Of a stretch of 64,000 nt of DNA, positions 16,752 through 26,160 are shown piece by piece. The notes beneath the pieces were generated by a model, which saw nothing but the letters and a program-made list of their open reading frames with translations, had not been told where the DNA came from and ran no database searches. Every line of letters begins with the position of its first letter. Within the stretch, counting starts at the first letter, position 1. This DNA is from CAVUPF01 sp963777915 (GTDB lineage Bacteria > Actinomycetota > Thermoleophilia > Solirubrobacterales > 70-9): positions 62,001-126,000 of the forward strand of contig CAVZSH010000007.1 in NCBI GenBank assembly GCA_963777915.1, read 5' to 3'. The position numbers and the translations under genes were made by a program.

Positions 16752-18324
16752 TGGCGGCCCCAGGGGACTGTTTCGCTCCCAGCCGCTCGAGCAGGTGGTC
16801 TCCCACCCGCAATCCGTTCGCCATCGCGGTCAGCGCCGGGTTGACCGCGCCGATGCTGGGAAAGAAGCTCGTGTCGACGACGTAGAGGTTGTCTAGCTCG
16901 TGGGCCTTGCAGTCGGTATCCAGCACAGAGCTCGCCGGGTCGGCGCCGAAGCGGCAGGTGCCAACCTGGTGGGCGACACCGGCGACCGGGATGTCGGTCC
17001 TCAGGTAGGCGCTTCGCGCCAACAGGTGGTCCTCGTGCATCCCCAGGTCGCCTAACATCGACTTGAGCCGCTCATAGAGACGCCGCTTGGGCTCTGCGTT
17101 GGTCGGCTTATAGCTCAGCTGCACCGCGCCGTCGGGACGCAGGGTGACGCGGTTCTCGGGCCTAGGAAGGTCCTCGGTGGAGAGCCAGAAGTCGACCGCG
17201 TGGCGGGCGATCTCATCGAGTGCGAACTGAGGCGCGAGCGCGGTCTGCAGCGGTTTCTCGCCGCGGTACATCTCGGCCTGGGACTTGCCGACCATCTGGA
17301 TGTTGCCGAGCGGGAACTCGAAGTCCGGGGCGCGGAAGTAGAAGTCGTTGACGCCGAGGGTCTTCTGAAAGACGGTTGGGTTCTCTTCCTTGGAGATCGC
17401 CAACACGGCCTGGCTGGCGTGGAACATGTAGTTGCGGCCGACCTGATCGGAGCCGTTTGCCAATCCGTTGGGGTGCTCCGCGGTGGCCGAGGCGAGCAGC
17501 AGCTTGGCCGAGTTGGCCGCGCCGCAGGAGACGACGACGATTTCGGCCGAATGCTTCTCGGTTGCTCCGTCGCGCCGGACCACCACTCCGGTCACTGTTC
17601 GACCCGAGGTATCGGTCTCGAGCTTCACGACCTCCGCGCCGGTCTGCAGCGTGACGTTCTCGTGCTCAAGCGCCGGTCGCACCGCGAGCATCTCGGCATC
17701 GGACTTTGCCTGGACGAGGCAGGGAAACCCATCGCAGGTCGAGCAGCGAACGCAGTGGCTGTGGGGCATGTCGGTCTCGTTCAGCCTCACCCCGCAGGGG
17801 GCGTGAAAGGGGCTGAGGCCGGCGGCGGCGAGGTCGTCGGAGAGCTTTTGGATCCGCGGCTCGTGGGAGACCGCCGCGAACGGGTAATCCGCGCTGGCCG
17901 GCGGTTCGGTCGGGTCCTCACCGCGCGCCCCGCGCACCTGGTATAGCCGCTCGGCCTGCGTGTAGTAGGGCTCGAACTCCTCATAGCTCACAGGCCAGGC
18001 GGGCGAGATGCCGTCGTGGTGGCGAAGCTCGCCGAAGTCCTCGGCCCGCAACCGGTAAAGCGCCGCACCGAACAGTTTCGTCGCGCCGCCGACGAAGTAG
18101 TGCACCTGGGGCTGGAACCCCTCGCCCTCGGCGTCATACCAGGTCTCCTTGGAGATGTAGCGGTTCTCGACGAAGACCGATTCCGCCGACCAGTTCTGCG
18201 GCTCCCGAGCCAGCCAGCCACCGCGCTCCAGCAGCAGGATGCGCTTGCCGGAAGGCGCCAGCCGGTGGACCAGCGTCCCGCCTCCCGCCCCGCTGCCGAT
18301 CACGATCACGTCGTAATCGCTCAA
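16741..18324 (-). CDS. GMC-family FAD oxidoreductase with cysteine cluster
   Basis: 527 residues. FAD-binding GSGAGGGTL near residue 10 with ERGG downstream, VGGATKLFGAALYRL at about 78-92, and a C-terminal block with the likely catalytic His (VAHQVGTCRFG) and Asn (GAVNPALTAMANG). A cysteine set C191-x2-C194-x2-C197-x4-C202 recalls the Fe-S-binding cysteines reported in FAD glucose dehydrogenases; the spacing is not identical. No signal peptide. GMC enzymes oxidise sugar or alcohol hydroxyls. ATGA overlap with the GH15 gene upstream suggests translational coupling, so glucose released by GH15 is a plausible substrate. Confidence 0.87.
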   Translation of the reverse strand: MSDYDVIVIGSGAGGGTLVHRLAPSGKRILLLERGGWLAREPQNWSAESVFVENRYISKETWYDAEGEGFQPQVHYFVGGATKLFGAALYRLRAEDFGELRHHDGISPAWPVSYEEFEPYYTQAERLYQVRGARGEDPTEPPASADYPFAAVSHEPRIQKLSDDLAAAGLSPFHAPCGVRLNETDMPHSHCVRCSTCDGFPCLVQAKSDAEMLAVRPALEHENVTLQTGAEVVKLETDTSGRTVTGVVVRRDGATEKHSAEIVVVSCGAANSAKLLLASATAEHPNGLANGSDQVGRNYMFHASQAVLAISKEENPTVFQKTLGVNDFYFRAPDFEFPLGNIQMVGKSQAEMYRGEKPLQTALAPQFALDEIARHAVDFWLSTEDLPRPENRVTLRPDGAVQLSYKPTNAEPKRRLYERLKSMLGDLGMHEDHLLARSAYLRTDIPVAGVAHQVGTCRFGADPASSVLDTDCKAHELDNLYVVDTSFFPSIGAVNPALTAMANGLRVGDHLLERLGAKQSPGAASAG

Positions 18325-20267
18325 GAGATCTCCTCGATCCGCTCGGCGAGGATGATCCGCCCCGCGGCCTCGATCAGGGCGAGGTGGGAAAAGGCCTGGG
18401 GAAAGTTGCCGAGGTGGCGGCCGGTGTCGGTGTCGAACTCCTCGGCGTAGAGACCGAGCGGGGAGCCGACTCTGAGCAGGCGTTCCATCAGGTCACGGGC
18501 ACGTTGCTCCTCTCCGACGACGGCCAGCGCCGAGACCAGCCAGAACGAGCAGATCAAAAAACTTCCCTCCTTTCCTGACATGCCATCGTCGGTCTCCCCG
18601 GTGCGGTAGCGCAGTACGAAGCCGTCCTCGGTAAGTTCGTCGGCAATCGCCAGGACGCTTTTGCGGAGTCGCTCATCCTCTGCCGGCAGGAAGCCGAAGA
18701 GGGCGGCGAGCAGGGTCGAGGCGTCGAGCGCGTCGGTTGAATAGTGCTGGCGAAGCACGCCGTCCTTGAGGCCGTTGTCAAGGATGTCTTGCTTGATCTC
18801 CTCCGCGGTCGCGCGCCAGCGCTGAGTGGGCTTGGAGTCGCCTCGGATCTCGGCCAGCTTTGAAGCGCGGTCGAGCGCCACCCAGCACATCAGCTTGGAG
18901 GAGACGTAGTGCTGGGGCTGACCGCGGGCCTCCCAAATTCCCTGATCGGGATCGCGCCAGACCTTGGTCGCGCACTCGGCCTGGGTCTCGACGATCGGCC
19001 ACAGCCGCCGCGGCAGCCGCTGGCTACGCCGGGTATGCAGCAGGATCGAGTCCAGAACCGCGCCGAAGACGTCGTTTTGGCGCTGGTCGAAGGCGCCGTT
19101 TCCGACCCGGACGGGACTGGCTCCCGCATAGCCGGAGAGGTCGTCCCGCGTCGTCTCGGTCAGGTCGCGACGACCGTCGATCCCGTACATGATCTGCAGC
19201 GCCCCGTCATCGTTTGCCTCCAGGTCGGCGACGAACTGCATGAACTCCTCCGCCTCCCAATCGAGGTTGAGGAAGTGCAGCGCCTGAAGCGTGAAGGTCG
19301 AGTCCCGCATCCAGGTGAAGCGGTAGTCCCAGTTTCGCTCGCCCCCCGGGGTCTCCGGCAGGGAGGTGGTTGCAGCTGCGACTGTCGCCCCGGTCGGCAT
19401 GTAGGTCAGCCCCTTGATCGCTAGCGCCGAGCGCTGGATCGGCTCGCGCCAGCGGTGATCGGGCAAGCGGGCGCCGTCGAGCCAGTTGCGCCAGAATCCG
19501 GTTGTCGCTGCAAGGCGGCCGTTTGCCTCATCCACCGTGGTGGGGGAGTCGAACTCCTCTGCCCACGACAGTGCGCAGAAGGCCTGCTCGCCCTTCTGAA
19601 GGGAGTGTCGACCGCGAATCCACTCGCCCTCGATGCCCAGCGCGATGTCACTTCGCAGCCGCACTGTGACGCCAGCTCCGCTTGCATCCGCGGTGTGGGG
19701 GTCGCCCTCGAGGAGGTTCCACTCGGCCATCGTTCTGCCGTAGTCGAAGATCGGTTCGCAGATCAGCTCCATCTCGACGTTGCCGTCCAGGCAGAGGACG
19801 GTTCGCACCAGCAGGTGATCGGCGTCCTGGTCGATCGGGGGCCGCGTGTGCGGGGTGATGAGGTCAACGCCGCGGGTCGGTCCGATCGTGAGCGCGTCGC
19901 GCACCATAACCCAGCCGGTCGGCGTCTTCCAGGTCGTGAGCAGGGTATTGGTCCCTGGCTCATAGATCCGGGCGGAGGGGACGTTGATCCCGAAGGGGGC
20001 GAATCGAAAAGAGCCCGCCTCTCGGTCGAGCAGGCTGCCGAAGATGCTTGGCGAGTCAAAACTGGGGACGCAGAGCCAATCGATCGATCCATCCGGTGCG
20101 ATCAGCGCGCTCGTGTGGCAGTTGGAGAGAAAGGCGTAGTCGGCGATCGGGGGGAACGGCGAAGGGGCGGCGGCGCTCTGCGGAGCCGCGGTATCAGCCG
20201 TCGTGGTGTGAGAGCCCCTCTCACCGGGAGCGCCCTTCGTCGGTTTCTTGGCTTTGGCGGGGCTCAT
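18321..20267 (-). CDS. GH15 glycoside hydrolase (trehalase/glucoamylase-like)
   Basis: 648 residues: an N-terminal beta-sandwich (IADYAFLSNC, GSIDWLCVPSFDSPSIFG) and an (alpha/alpha)6 barrel with RNWDYRFTWMRDS and QNDVFGAVLDSI, the family GH15 hallmarks. No signal peptide, so it works on a cytosolic alpha-glucoside; actinobacterial members of this subgroup include trehalases. The ATG overlaps the zwf stop and its own stop overlaps the GMC start (4 bp each), giving a tightly coupled operon. The first 30 residues are low-complexity Lys/Ala/Gly and may be disordered. Confidence 0.9.
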   Translation of the reverse strand: MSPAKAKKPTKGAPGERGSHTTTADTAAPQSAAAPSPFPPIADYAFLSNCHTSALIAPDGSIDWLCVPSFDSPSIFGSLLDREAGSFRFAPFGINVPSARIYEPGTNTLLTTWKTPTGWVMVRDALTIGPTRGVDLITPHTRPPIDQDADHLLVRTVLCLDGNVEMELICEPIFDYGRTMAEWNLLEGDPHTADASGAGVTVRLRSDIALGIEGEWIRGRHSLQKGEQAFCALSWAEEFDSPTTVDEANGRLAATTGFWRNWLDGARLPDHRWREPIQRSALAIKGLTYMPTGATVAAATTSLPETPGGERNWDYRFTWMRDSTFTLQALHFLNLDWEAEEFMQFVADLEANDDGALQIMYGIDGRRDLTETTRDDLSGYAGASPVRVGNGAFDQRQNDVFGAVLDSILLHTRRSQRLPRRLWPIVETQAECATKVWRDPDQGIWEARGQPQHYVSSKLMCWVALDRASKLAEIRGDSKPTQRWRATAEEIKQDILDNGLKDGVLRQHYSTDALDASTLLAALFGFLPAEDERLRKSVLAIADELTEDGFVLRYRTGETDDGMSGKEGSFLICSFWLVSALAVVGEEQRARDLMERLLRVGSPLGLYAEEFDTDTGRHLGNFPQAFSHLALIEAAGRIILAERIEEIS

Positions 20268-21703
20268 GAGGCGATCCAGGGCTGATGCCAGCGGCCGTGC
20301 CCGGCAACCAGCTGATTGGCCGCCTCCGGGCCCCAGGAGGCCTTGGCGTAGCGATGCACCGGAGGTGGCGAGTCGAGCAGGGGCTGGAGGACCCTCCAGG
20401 TCTCCTCGACGCTGTCCTGGCGGGTGAAACGGGAGCTGTCGCCGAGCATCGCCGCGTGCAGCAGCACCTCATAGGGAGTCGGCCCCTCGCCGCCCTCTTC
20501 TGCGAACTCCATGTCGAGGTGGATCTGCTCCGGTTGGGGTGCGCCGCTTCGCTGTGCCTGCAAAAGCATCTGCACACCGGTGCTGGGATCGAGCTTGATC
20601 ACCAGTTGGTCGGGTTCGGGACTTCCCCCCATGCCGAGGCCCAAGCGGGGCGGATTCTTGAAGACCAGTCGCAGCTCGGTCTGGGTGACCGGCAGGTCCT
20701 TGCCGGTGCGGATGAAGAACGGCACCCCAGACCAGCGCCAGTTCTCGATCTCCAGGCGCAACGCCGCGTAGGTCTCGGTGCTCGAGCCCTTGGCCACGCC
20801 GTCGATCTCAAGGTAGCCGTCGTACTGACCGCGGACGTAATGAGCCGGGTCGGCGTCGGGCATCGAGCGAAAGACCGCGAACATCGAGTCTTTCAGGGTC
20901 GCGGTGTCCGCCCCCGCGGGGGGCTCCATCGCAGCCGCGGCGACTACCTGCATCAGGTGGTTGACGACGACGTCGCGCAGCGCGCCGACCGGGTCATAGA
21001 AGTGGCCCCGATCCTCGACGCCGAAGCTCTCCGCCATCGTGATCTGGACCGAGGAGACGTAGTTGCGGTTCCAGACGGGCTCCAGCATCGTGTTCGCGAA
21101 GCGCAGGAAGAGGATCTCGACCAGGCCCATCTTCCCCAGGAAGTGGTCGATCCGGTAGAGCTGGGACTCCTCGATGTAGCGGTGGACTTCCTGGTTTAGG
21201 GCCTGAGCGGAGGCTAGGTCGTGCCCGAAGGGCTTCTCGACCACGACCCGGGCGGAGCCGGTCAGGCCGGCATCGAAGAGCCCTTTGATGACCCCGCCGA
21301 AGAGGAAGGGCGGGATCTCCAGGTAGAAGACCGGGCTCTGCGCCCCCTTGATCGCGCTCGCCACTCGCTCGAAGGTGCCGGAGTCAGAGAAGTCACCCGA
21401 GAGGTATGAGAGGCGCTCGGCGAAGCGCTTAAAGACCGTGTCATCGATCGTCTCGCCGCAGTCTTCGATCGACTGGCGGGCGTGAGCGCGGAGATCCTCG
21501 ACCGTCCACTTGTCAACGGCTACGCCGAGGATCGGGCAGTCCAACAGGCCGCGCTTCTCGAGCCGGTACAGCGAGTTGAAGGTCATCACCTTCGCCAGGT
21601 CACCGCTGATTCCGAAGACGACGAAGACATCGGCGGGGCGCGCGGCGCCGGCGCTCCGATCGCCTTGCGAAGGAGCCTGCTTCGGTGCCCTGGTTGCGGC
21701 CAT
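20264..21703 (-). CDS. zwf: Glucose-6-phosphate 1-dehydrogenase
   Basis: 479 residues. NADP-binding FGISGDLAKVM near the N-terminus, VEKPFGHDL and the active-site block YRIDHFLGKMGL, with the catalytic His, identify G6PD, first enzyme of the oxidative pentose phosphate pathway and an NADPH source. AGGAAAGG lies about 9 nt before the ATG. The usual actinobacterial neighbours (tal, opcA, pgl, gnd) are absent; instead it heads an operon with GH15, GMC and NDH-2-like genes, which is unusual. Confidence 0.96.
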   Translation of the reverse strand: MAATRAPKQAPSQGDRSAGAARPADVFVVFGISGDLAKVMTFNSLYRLEKRGLLDCPILGVAVDKWTVEDLRAHARQSIEDCGETIDDTVFKRFAERLSYLSGDFSDSGTFERVASAIKGAQSPVFYLEIPPFLFGGVIKGLFDAGLTGSARVVVEKPFGHDLASAQALNQEVHRYIEESQLYRIDHFLGKMGLVEILFLRFANTMLEPVWNRNYVSSVQITMAESFGVEDRGHFYDPVGALRDVVVNHLMQVVAAAAMEPPAGADTATLKDSMFAVFRSMPDADPAHYVRGQYDGYLEIDGVAKGSSTETYAALRLEIENWRWSGVPFFIRTGKDLPVTQTELRLVFKNPPRLGLGMGGSPEPDQLVIKLDPSTGVQMLLQAQRSGAPQPEQIHLDMEFAEEGGEGPTPYEVLLHAAMLGDSSRFTRQDSVEETWRVLQPLLDSPPPVHRYAKASWGPEAANQLVAGHGRWHQPWIAS

Positions 21704-21815
21704 TGACTCGGTCCTTTCCTAGGTCTGCTCCGCCTTGCGGATCGCTCTGCCTAGGGCGGGCGCCGCGATCGACGCTCCCGAAGCTCGCGTCCTCGGTCCG
21801 ATCGACTGTGTGGCG

Positions 21816-21846
21816 ATCCTAGCCGGGTTCTGATGCTGCTTGTTAA
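21816..21846 (-). promoter_or_regulatory. Candidate promoter of the zwf operon
   Basis: On the minus strand TTAACA (21846-21841) and TAGGAT (21821-21816) are separated by 19 bp, giving a leader of about 105 nt before zwf. The hexamers are moderate matches and the spacer is slightly long. Confidence 0.4.
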
Positions 21847-21906
21847 GAGATCTGGCAGGGCTGTCCCAGGCCTGGGCGTGAAAAAGGGGCGGATCGGCGC
21901 CCCGCC

Positions 21907-21912
21907 TACAAT
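21907..21912 (+). promoter_or_regulatory. TACAAT -10 element of a leaderless PBP message
   Basis: TACAAT lies 9 nt before the PBP ATG with no Shine-Dalgarno between them, so transcription probably starts at or close to the A of the start codon. Confidence 0.45.
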
Positions 21913-21921
21913 TTCGGGCCG

Positions 21922-24060
21922 ATGACGACTCAGAGGCGGAGGCGGCGAAGGTCGCACAGTTTGAGCTGGAAGAAGAAGCTCCTGCTCGCGGCGGCGTTCG
22001 CCGGCGGATTGCTCGTGGTCGCAGGAGGAGTGGCGGCGAGCTGGGCGATCAAGGTGTATGACTCCGCGCCGCCGCTCTCCAGCCTCAAACCGGTGCAGAA
22101 GGGCCGCTCGTCGGCGATCTACGCAGCGAACGGCAGCCTGATCGGCTTCATCCCTTCCAGCAACATCCGCCAGCCGGTTTCCTCGCTTGCCCTGCCTCAG
22201 GTTCTGAAGGACGCCACGATTGCGATCGAGGACAAGAACTTCTACCACCATGGCGGCATTGACCCGGCAGGCATCGCCCGCGCCGCCTGGAAGGACCTGC
22301 TGGCCGGGGGCAAGCCCGTCCAAGGGGCATCGACGATCACCCAGCAGCTGGTTCGCGATCTCTACATCCAGCACCCTGAAGACACGATCAGGCGCAAGCT
22401 GATCGAAGCGCACCTCGCCGAAGAGGAGGAGGAAGCCCACCCCAAGAACTGGATCCTCACCGCTTACCTCAACACGGCGCCCTACGGGACCGTGGAGGGG
22501 GAGACCGCGGTCGGCGCCGAGGCGGCGGCGCAGACCTACTTCGGCAAGCCCGCGCGAGATCTGACCCTGACCGAGGCGTCGATGATCGCCGGCCTGCCGC
22601 AGGCGCCCTCCGAATACAACCCCTTCATCGACCCAAAGGCGGCGCTCGAACGGCGCAACGAGGTCCTCAAGGTGATGGAAGAACAGGGCTACATCACCTC
22701 CGCACAGTACGAAGGCGCCGTTCACCGTGGCCTCGGGTTGCGCCCCGGCCACAAGTACCAGGTCATCCGGGACCCGTTCCTCTTTGACCTCGTCGAGCAG
22801 GAACTGATCCGCAAGTACGGGATCAACACCGTTCGCTACGGCGGGCTCAAGGCCTACACGACGATCGACCCCACGCTGCAGGAACACGCTCAGGAAGCGG
22901 TCGACGCCTGCGCGGTCTGCTACTCCGGCGGCGGTCCCGCCGCAGCGCTGGCGTCAGTCAATCCGACCAACGGCGAGATCGTCGCTCTCGCCTCTACGCA
23001 GAGCTACTCGAACGAAAATCAGTTCAACTACGCCTGGCAGGCGCACCGCCAGCCCGGCTCCTCGTTCAAGACGTATGTCCTCGCGACGGCGATCAAGCAG
23101 GGAATCGACCCTTACACGACCTACTACAACGGCACCGCTCCTCTGACACTGCAGATACCGGGAGGGGGCACCTGGACCGTCAACAACGCCGAGCCGGGCC
23201 AGGGAGTGATGTCGCTGGCCACCGCGACCTGGAACTCGGTGAACGCGGTCTTTGCCCAGCTCGACCTCGATGTCGGCCCCGAAAACGTGACCAAGACCGC
23301 CCACGAAATGGGGATCATGGCGCCGCTGGAATCGGTGCCGGCAGAGGCCATCGGCGGCCTGCGCATCGGCGTCACGCCGCTGGAAATGGCCGATGGCTAC
23401 GCGACCCTCGCCGACGGCGGCATCCACCACGACGCGACCGCGGTCAGCAAGGTCGAGTTCCCCAACGGCAAGGTCGATGAACCCAATCCCCAGTCGGGCG
23501 ACCGCGTGCTGAGCCCCGGGCAGGCCTACGACGTGACCAAACTGCTGGAGGGGGTGATCACCCAGGGCACCGGCGCCGGTTATACATCGATCGGCTGCTC
23601 CTCGGAGGCGGGGAAGACCGGCACCTCCGAAGGAGAGTCCGACGCCTGGTTCGTCGGCTACACGCCGCTGTACTCGACAGCGGTCTGGGTTGGGCACCCC
23701 GAGTCGCGCGAAGCGACCGGCTTCGGCGGGCCGACGGCAGGCCCGATCTGGCGCTCCTACATGGAGTCAGCCACGAACGGCAACTGCCCCGAATTCCCAG
23801 TTCCATCCAGTCTTCCGACCCTCTCCAGCCTGCACAGCGAACACACCGCGGGTGGCTCCGCCTCGAGCTCGACGACCGACAGTCCCGAAGCCTTCGGGAC
23901 GACCAAGCCGGGCAGGGCGCCGTCGAACAAGAACCAGGCCCCAGCGGCGGCTCAGGCCCCCAGTCCCGCGCCGAACCCAGCCCCATCTCCCACCCCACAT
24001 CCGAGTCCGACGCCGAGCCGCCCGGTCGGCGTGGGCGGTGGCGTGCCGAGCCCCCACTGA
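21922..24060 (+). CDS. Class A penicillin-binding protein (transglycosylase/transpeptidase)
   Basis: 712 residues: Arg-rich cytoplasmic start, membrane anchor (about 20-43), GT51 glycosyltransferase with E103 in AIEDKNFYHHGG and GASTITQQL (136-143), then a transpeptidase with SxxK at S380-K383, SVN at 439-441 and KTGTS at 565-569. It polymerises lipid II and crosslinks the peptides on the outer face of the membrane. The tail from about 640 is Pro/Ser/Ala-rich, probably threading the wall. It is 23 bp upstream of the SpoU methyltransferase gene, so the two may share a transcript. Confidence 0.95.
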   Translation: MTTQRRRRRRSHSLSWKKKLLLAAAFAGGLLVVAGGVAASWAIKVYDSAPPLSSLKPVQKGRSSAIYAANGSLIGFIPSSNIRQPVSSLALPQVLKDATIAIEDKNFYHHGGIDPAGIARAAWKDLLAGGKPVQGASTITQQLVRDLYIQHPEDTIRRKLIEAHLAEEEEEAHPKNWILTAYLNTAPYGTVEGETAVGAEAAAQTYFGKPARDLTLTEASMIAGLPQAPSEYNPFIDPKAALERRNEVLKVMEEQGYITSAQYEGAVHRGLGLRPGHKYQVIRDPFLFDLVEQELIRKYGINTVRYGGLKAYTTIDPTLQEHAQEAVDACAVCYSGGGPAAALASVNPTNGEIVALASTQSYSNENQFNYAWQAHRQPGSSFKTYVLATAIKQGIDPYTTYYNGTAPLTLQIPGGGTWTVNNAEPGQGVMSLATATWNSVNAVFAQLDLDVGPENVTKTAHEMGIMAPLESVPAEAIGGLRIGVTPLEMADGYATLADGGIHHDATAVSKVEFPNGKVDEPNPQSGDRVLSPGQAYDVTKLLEGVITQGTGAGYTSIGCSSEAGKTGTSEGESDAWFVGYTPLYSTAVWVGHPESREATGFGGPTAGPIWRSYMESATNGNCPEFPVPSSLPTLSSLHSEHTAGGSASSSTTDSPEAFGTTKPGRAPSNKNQAPAAAQAPSPAPNPAPSPTPHPSPTPSRPVGVGGGVPSPH

Positions 24061-24083
24061 AGGGCGCCGCGGAAGGCGAGCAG

Positions 24084-24824
24084 GTGAGCGGCGAGCTGGT
24101 ACAGCGGTTTCGCAGGGCCCGCCGCGACCCGGGGCTGGTCGTGCTGGAGGGCTTTCATGCGCTGAAGCACGCGCTGCGCTTCGGCGCCGAGGTGATCGAG
24201 GCGGTCGCAGCCGACCCCGCGGAGTTGGGGCAGCTGGTGGCGGAGCTTGCCCCCGACCTATCTGCCTCGATGCCGGCGCGGGTCAGCCCGGCAGAGGAGG
24301 AGGCCTTGGAGGAGTTGGTCCCGCAGGCGCCCCGCACCGGGGTGGTGGCGATCGCCCGCCGCCCGGTGATCGACGTGGAGACGACGCTGGGCGACCCGAG
24401 GGCCGCACCGCTCGTGCTGCTCGAGGACCCCCGCAGCATGGGCAACCTGGGGGCATGCGTGCGGGTGGCGGCGGCTGCCGACGCGGCAGGTGTGTTCACC
24501 ACCGGCCGCAACGACCCCTGGAACCCCGAGGCGGTGCGCGGGGCGGCGGGACTGCACTTCGCCCTGCCGGTGGCGGCACTTGAGCGGCTGCCCGACAGCG
24601 ACCGGCCGCTGATCGCCATCGACCCTGGCGGCGAGGAGCTGCGCCCGGGAGAGCTACCGTCCCGCGCAGTGCTCGCCTTCGGCACCGAGCGCCACGGGCT
24701 CAGCGCCGAGCTGCTCGGGCGCGCCGATGCACGCCTCGGCATCCCGATGCGACCCGGAGTCTCCAGTCTCAACCTCGCCACCTCGGTGGCCGCCCTGCTC
24801 TTCTCCCAGCGCCTCACCGGATAG
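24084..24824 (+). CDS. SpoU/TrmH-family RNA 2'-O-methyltransferase
   Basis: 246 residues with the three SPOUT motifs: SMGNLGACVRVA (motif 1), FGTERHGLS (motif 2) and IPMRPGVSSLNLATSVA (motif 3), which form the knotted SAM site. The N-terminal half fits the substrate-binding domain seen in TsnR/RlmB-like enzymes. The exact rRNA or tRNA target cannot be read from sequence. GTG start with GGAAGGCGAG upstream. It follows the PBP gene closely, likely for transcription reasons rather than function. Confidence 0.88.
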   Translation: MSGELVQRFRRARRDPGLVVLEGFHALKHALRFGAEVIEAVAADPAELGQLVAELAPDLSASMPARVSPAEEEALEELVPQAPRTGVVAIARRPVIDVETTLGDPRAAPLVLLEDPRSMGNLGACVRVAAAADAAGVFTTGRNDPWNPEAVRGAAGLHFALPVAALERLPDSDRPLIAIDPGGEELRPGELPSRAVLAFGTERHGLSAELLGRADARLGIPMRPGVSSLNLATSVAALLFSQRLTG

Positions 24825-24927
24825 CCGAAAAATACGGATGCGCCGGGCAGGTGCCGGGGTTAGCGTGGGGAACACCTGAGCGCGGCGTCTTGCCGCCTCC
24901 CGTTCAATCAACCGAAAGGACGCCGCT

Positions 24928-25317
24928 TTGCTGCTCGCCAACTTCAGTTTCGGTGACGCGCTTCTGCTCGCCCTCGAGATCTTCTTCTTCGTGATCTGGA
25001 TCTGGATCCTGATCACGATCCTCACAGACCTCTTCCGTGACCATGAACTGTCCGGCTGGTGGAAGGCGGTCTGGGTCCTATTCCTCGTTTTCATCCCGTT
25101 CGTGACCGCGCTGATCTACCTGATAGCCCGCGGCAGTGGCATGCGCGACCGGGCGCTCAAGGCGCAGGCGGATGCGAAAAAGCACATGGACGCCTACATC
25201 CAGCAACAGGCCCACAGCTCGCCCGCCGATGAGCTGCACAAACTCAATGACCTGAAAGAAAAGGGCGCGATCTCCAGCGAGGACTTCGAGAAGGCGAAGA
25301 CCAAACTGCTCGCTTAG
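24928..25317 (+). CDS. Two-helix membrane protein with PLDc_N-like segment and SHOCT domain
   Basis: 129 residues. Two hydrophobic helices (about 8-33 and 46-67) match the PLDc_N-type membrane hairpin (WWKAVWVLFLVFIPFVTALIY). The last 30 residues (ADELHKLNDLKEKGAISSEDF) are a SHOCT domain, a short C-terminal oligomerisation or interaction module. The TTG start has GAAAGGA at 7 nt. Stop codon overlaps the stop of the convergent gene by 4 bp. Function unknown. Confidence 0.82.
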   Translation: MLLANFSFGDALLLALEIFFFVIWIWILITILTDLFRDHELSGWWKAVWVLFLVFIPFVTALIYLIARGSGMRDRALKAQADAKKHMDAYIQQQAHSSPADELHKLNDLKEKGAISSEDFEKAKTKLLA

Positions 25318-25991
25318 AGGACTCCGACCAGGCCACGCCCGATCAGATAGAGACCGGCCACGATCGCGACGGCTATCACTATCTGGCGGGCGTGGTGGGC
25401 CATCCAGGCGTTGAGCGCCTCGACTTTGGCCCGCGTCGCCTCCGGCGCGATCGAGTAGCCCAGCAGCGGCACCTCGGCCAGCACGAACATGATCGCGTTG
25501 AAGAGGAGGATCGCGAAGGCCTGCTCGCCTATCCCGTGCTGGTTCTCGGCGATGTCCTTGAGGGCGACGAGGTAAAAGGCGCCGGGAAGATTGAGCGCTA
25601 CGCCAACGGCGAAGGCGATTGGAACGTTTCCACGGCTGAGGATCCGCTCCGACCACGGGTCGCGGGGAGGCCGTGAAGCGCGCCGCTCCCGACGGCGCTC
25701 CTCGAGGCGCGCGTCGCGGTCGGTGGCCAGCACGTAGGCGACGATCAGCGCCAGCGCCCCGACCGTGAAATTGACGATCGGGTCGGTGGCGGGGCTGGAG
25801 CCGGAGAGCAGCTGCGATTCGTTCAGGGAGAGGACGACGGCAAAGCCGACGGCGATGCTGGCCAGCATCCCGCCGATCAGGTAGGCGAGCAACAGTCGCC
25901 TCGGATTGGGCCGGCTGAGGACGACGATGACGACGGCGAGGATCGCCGGCGAGATCGCCGAGATGACCGCCAGGACCAAGATGTTGATCAC
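25314..25991 (-). CDS. GAP/Sap-type polytopic membrane protein
   Basis: About 225 residues with six predicted membrane helices and AISPAILAVVIVVLS in the first, resembling the GAP (Sap, sulfolipid-1-addressing) branch of the LysE-like superfamily. Mycobacterial relatives are linked to export of cell-envelope glycolipids. GTG 25991 is preferred since it gives the short N-terminus usual for the family; TTG 26021 and a more distal start at 26084 remain possible. A charged Arg-rich loop (RLEERRRERR) sits in the middle. Confidence 0.72.
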   Translation of the reverse strand: MINILVLAVISAISPAILAVVIVVLSRPNPRRLLLAYLIGGMLASIAVGFAVVLSLNESQLLSGSSPATDPIVNFTVGALALIVAYVLATDRDARLEERRRERRASRPPRDPWSERILSRGNVPIAFAVGVALNLPGAFYLVALKDIAENQHGIGEQAFAILLFNAIMFVLAEVPLLGYSIAPEATRAKVEALNAWMAHHARQIVIAVAIVAGLYLIGRGLVGVL

Positions 25992-26056
25992 AGCGCTGAC
26001 CCTAGCCTCCCAGTCAGTCAACGCTTGTTCGATTCCTCCTCCTTGCAGGCACAATC

Positions 26057-26085
26057 TGCAACCGAAGTTGCAAGTTATTAGCAAC
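26057..26085. promoter_or_regulatory. Overlapping inverted repeats with alternative pairing
   Basis: TGCAAC-CGAA-GTTGCA (26057-26072) forms a 6-bp stem with a tetraloop, while the same GTTGC can pair instead with GCAAC at 26081-26085. The AT-rich patch lies about 75 bp before the second P60-like gene and on the 5' side of the divergent Sap-like gene. Operator or RNA switch, unproven. Confidence 0.3.
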
Positions 26086-26160
26086 TCCTAACATTTGCGA
26101 GGCGATTTCGCTAGCCTGCGCGACCCTGCCAACGCCCTGCGAGGGCCTTGGGCGGGATCG

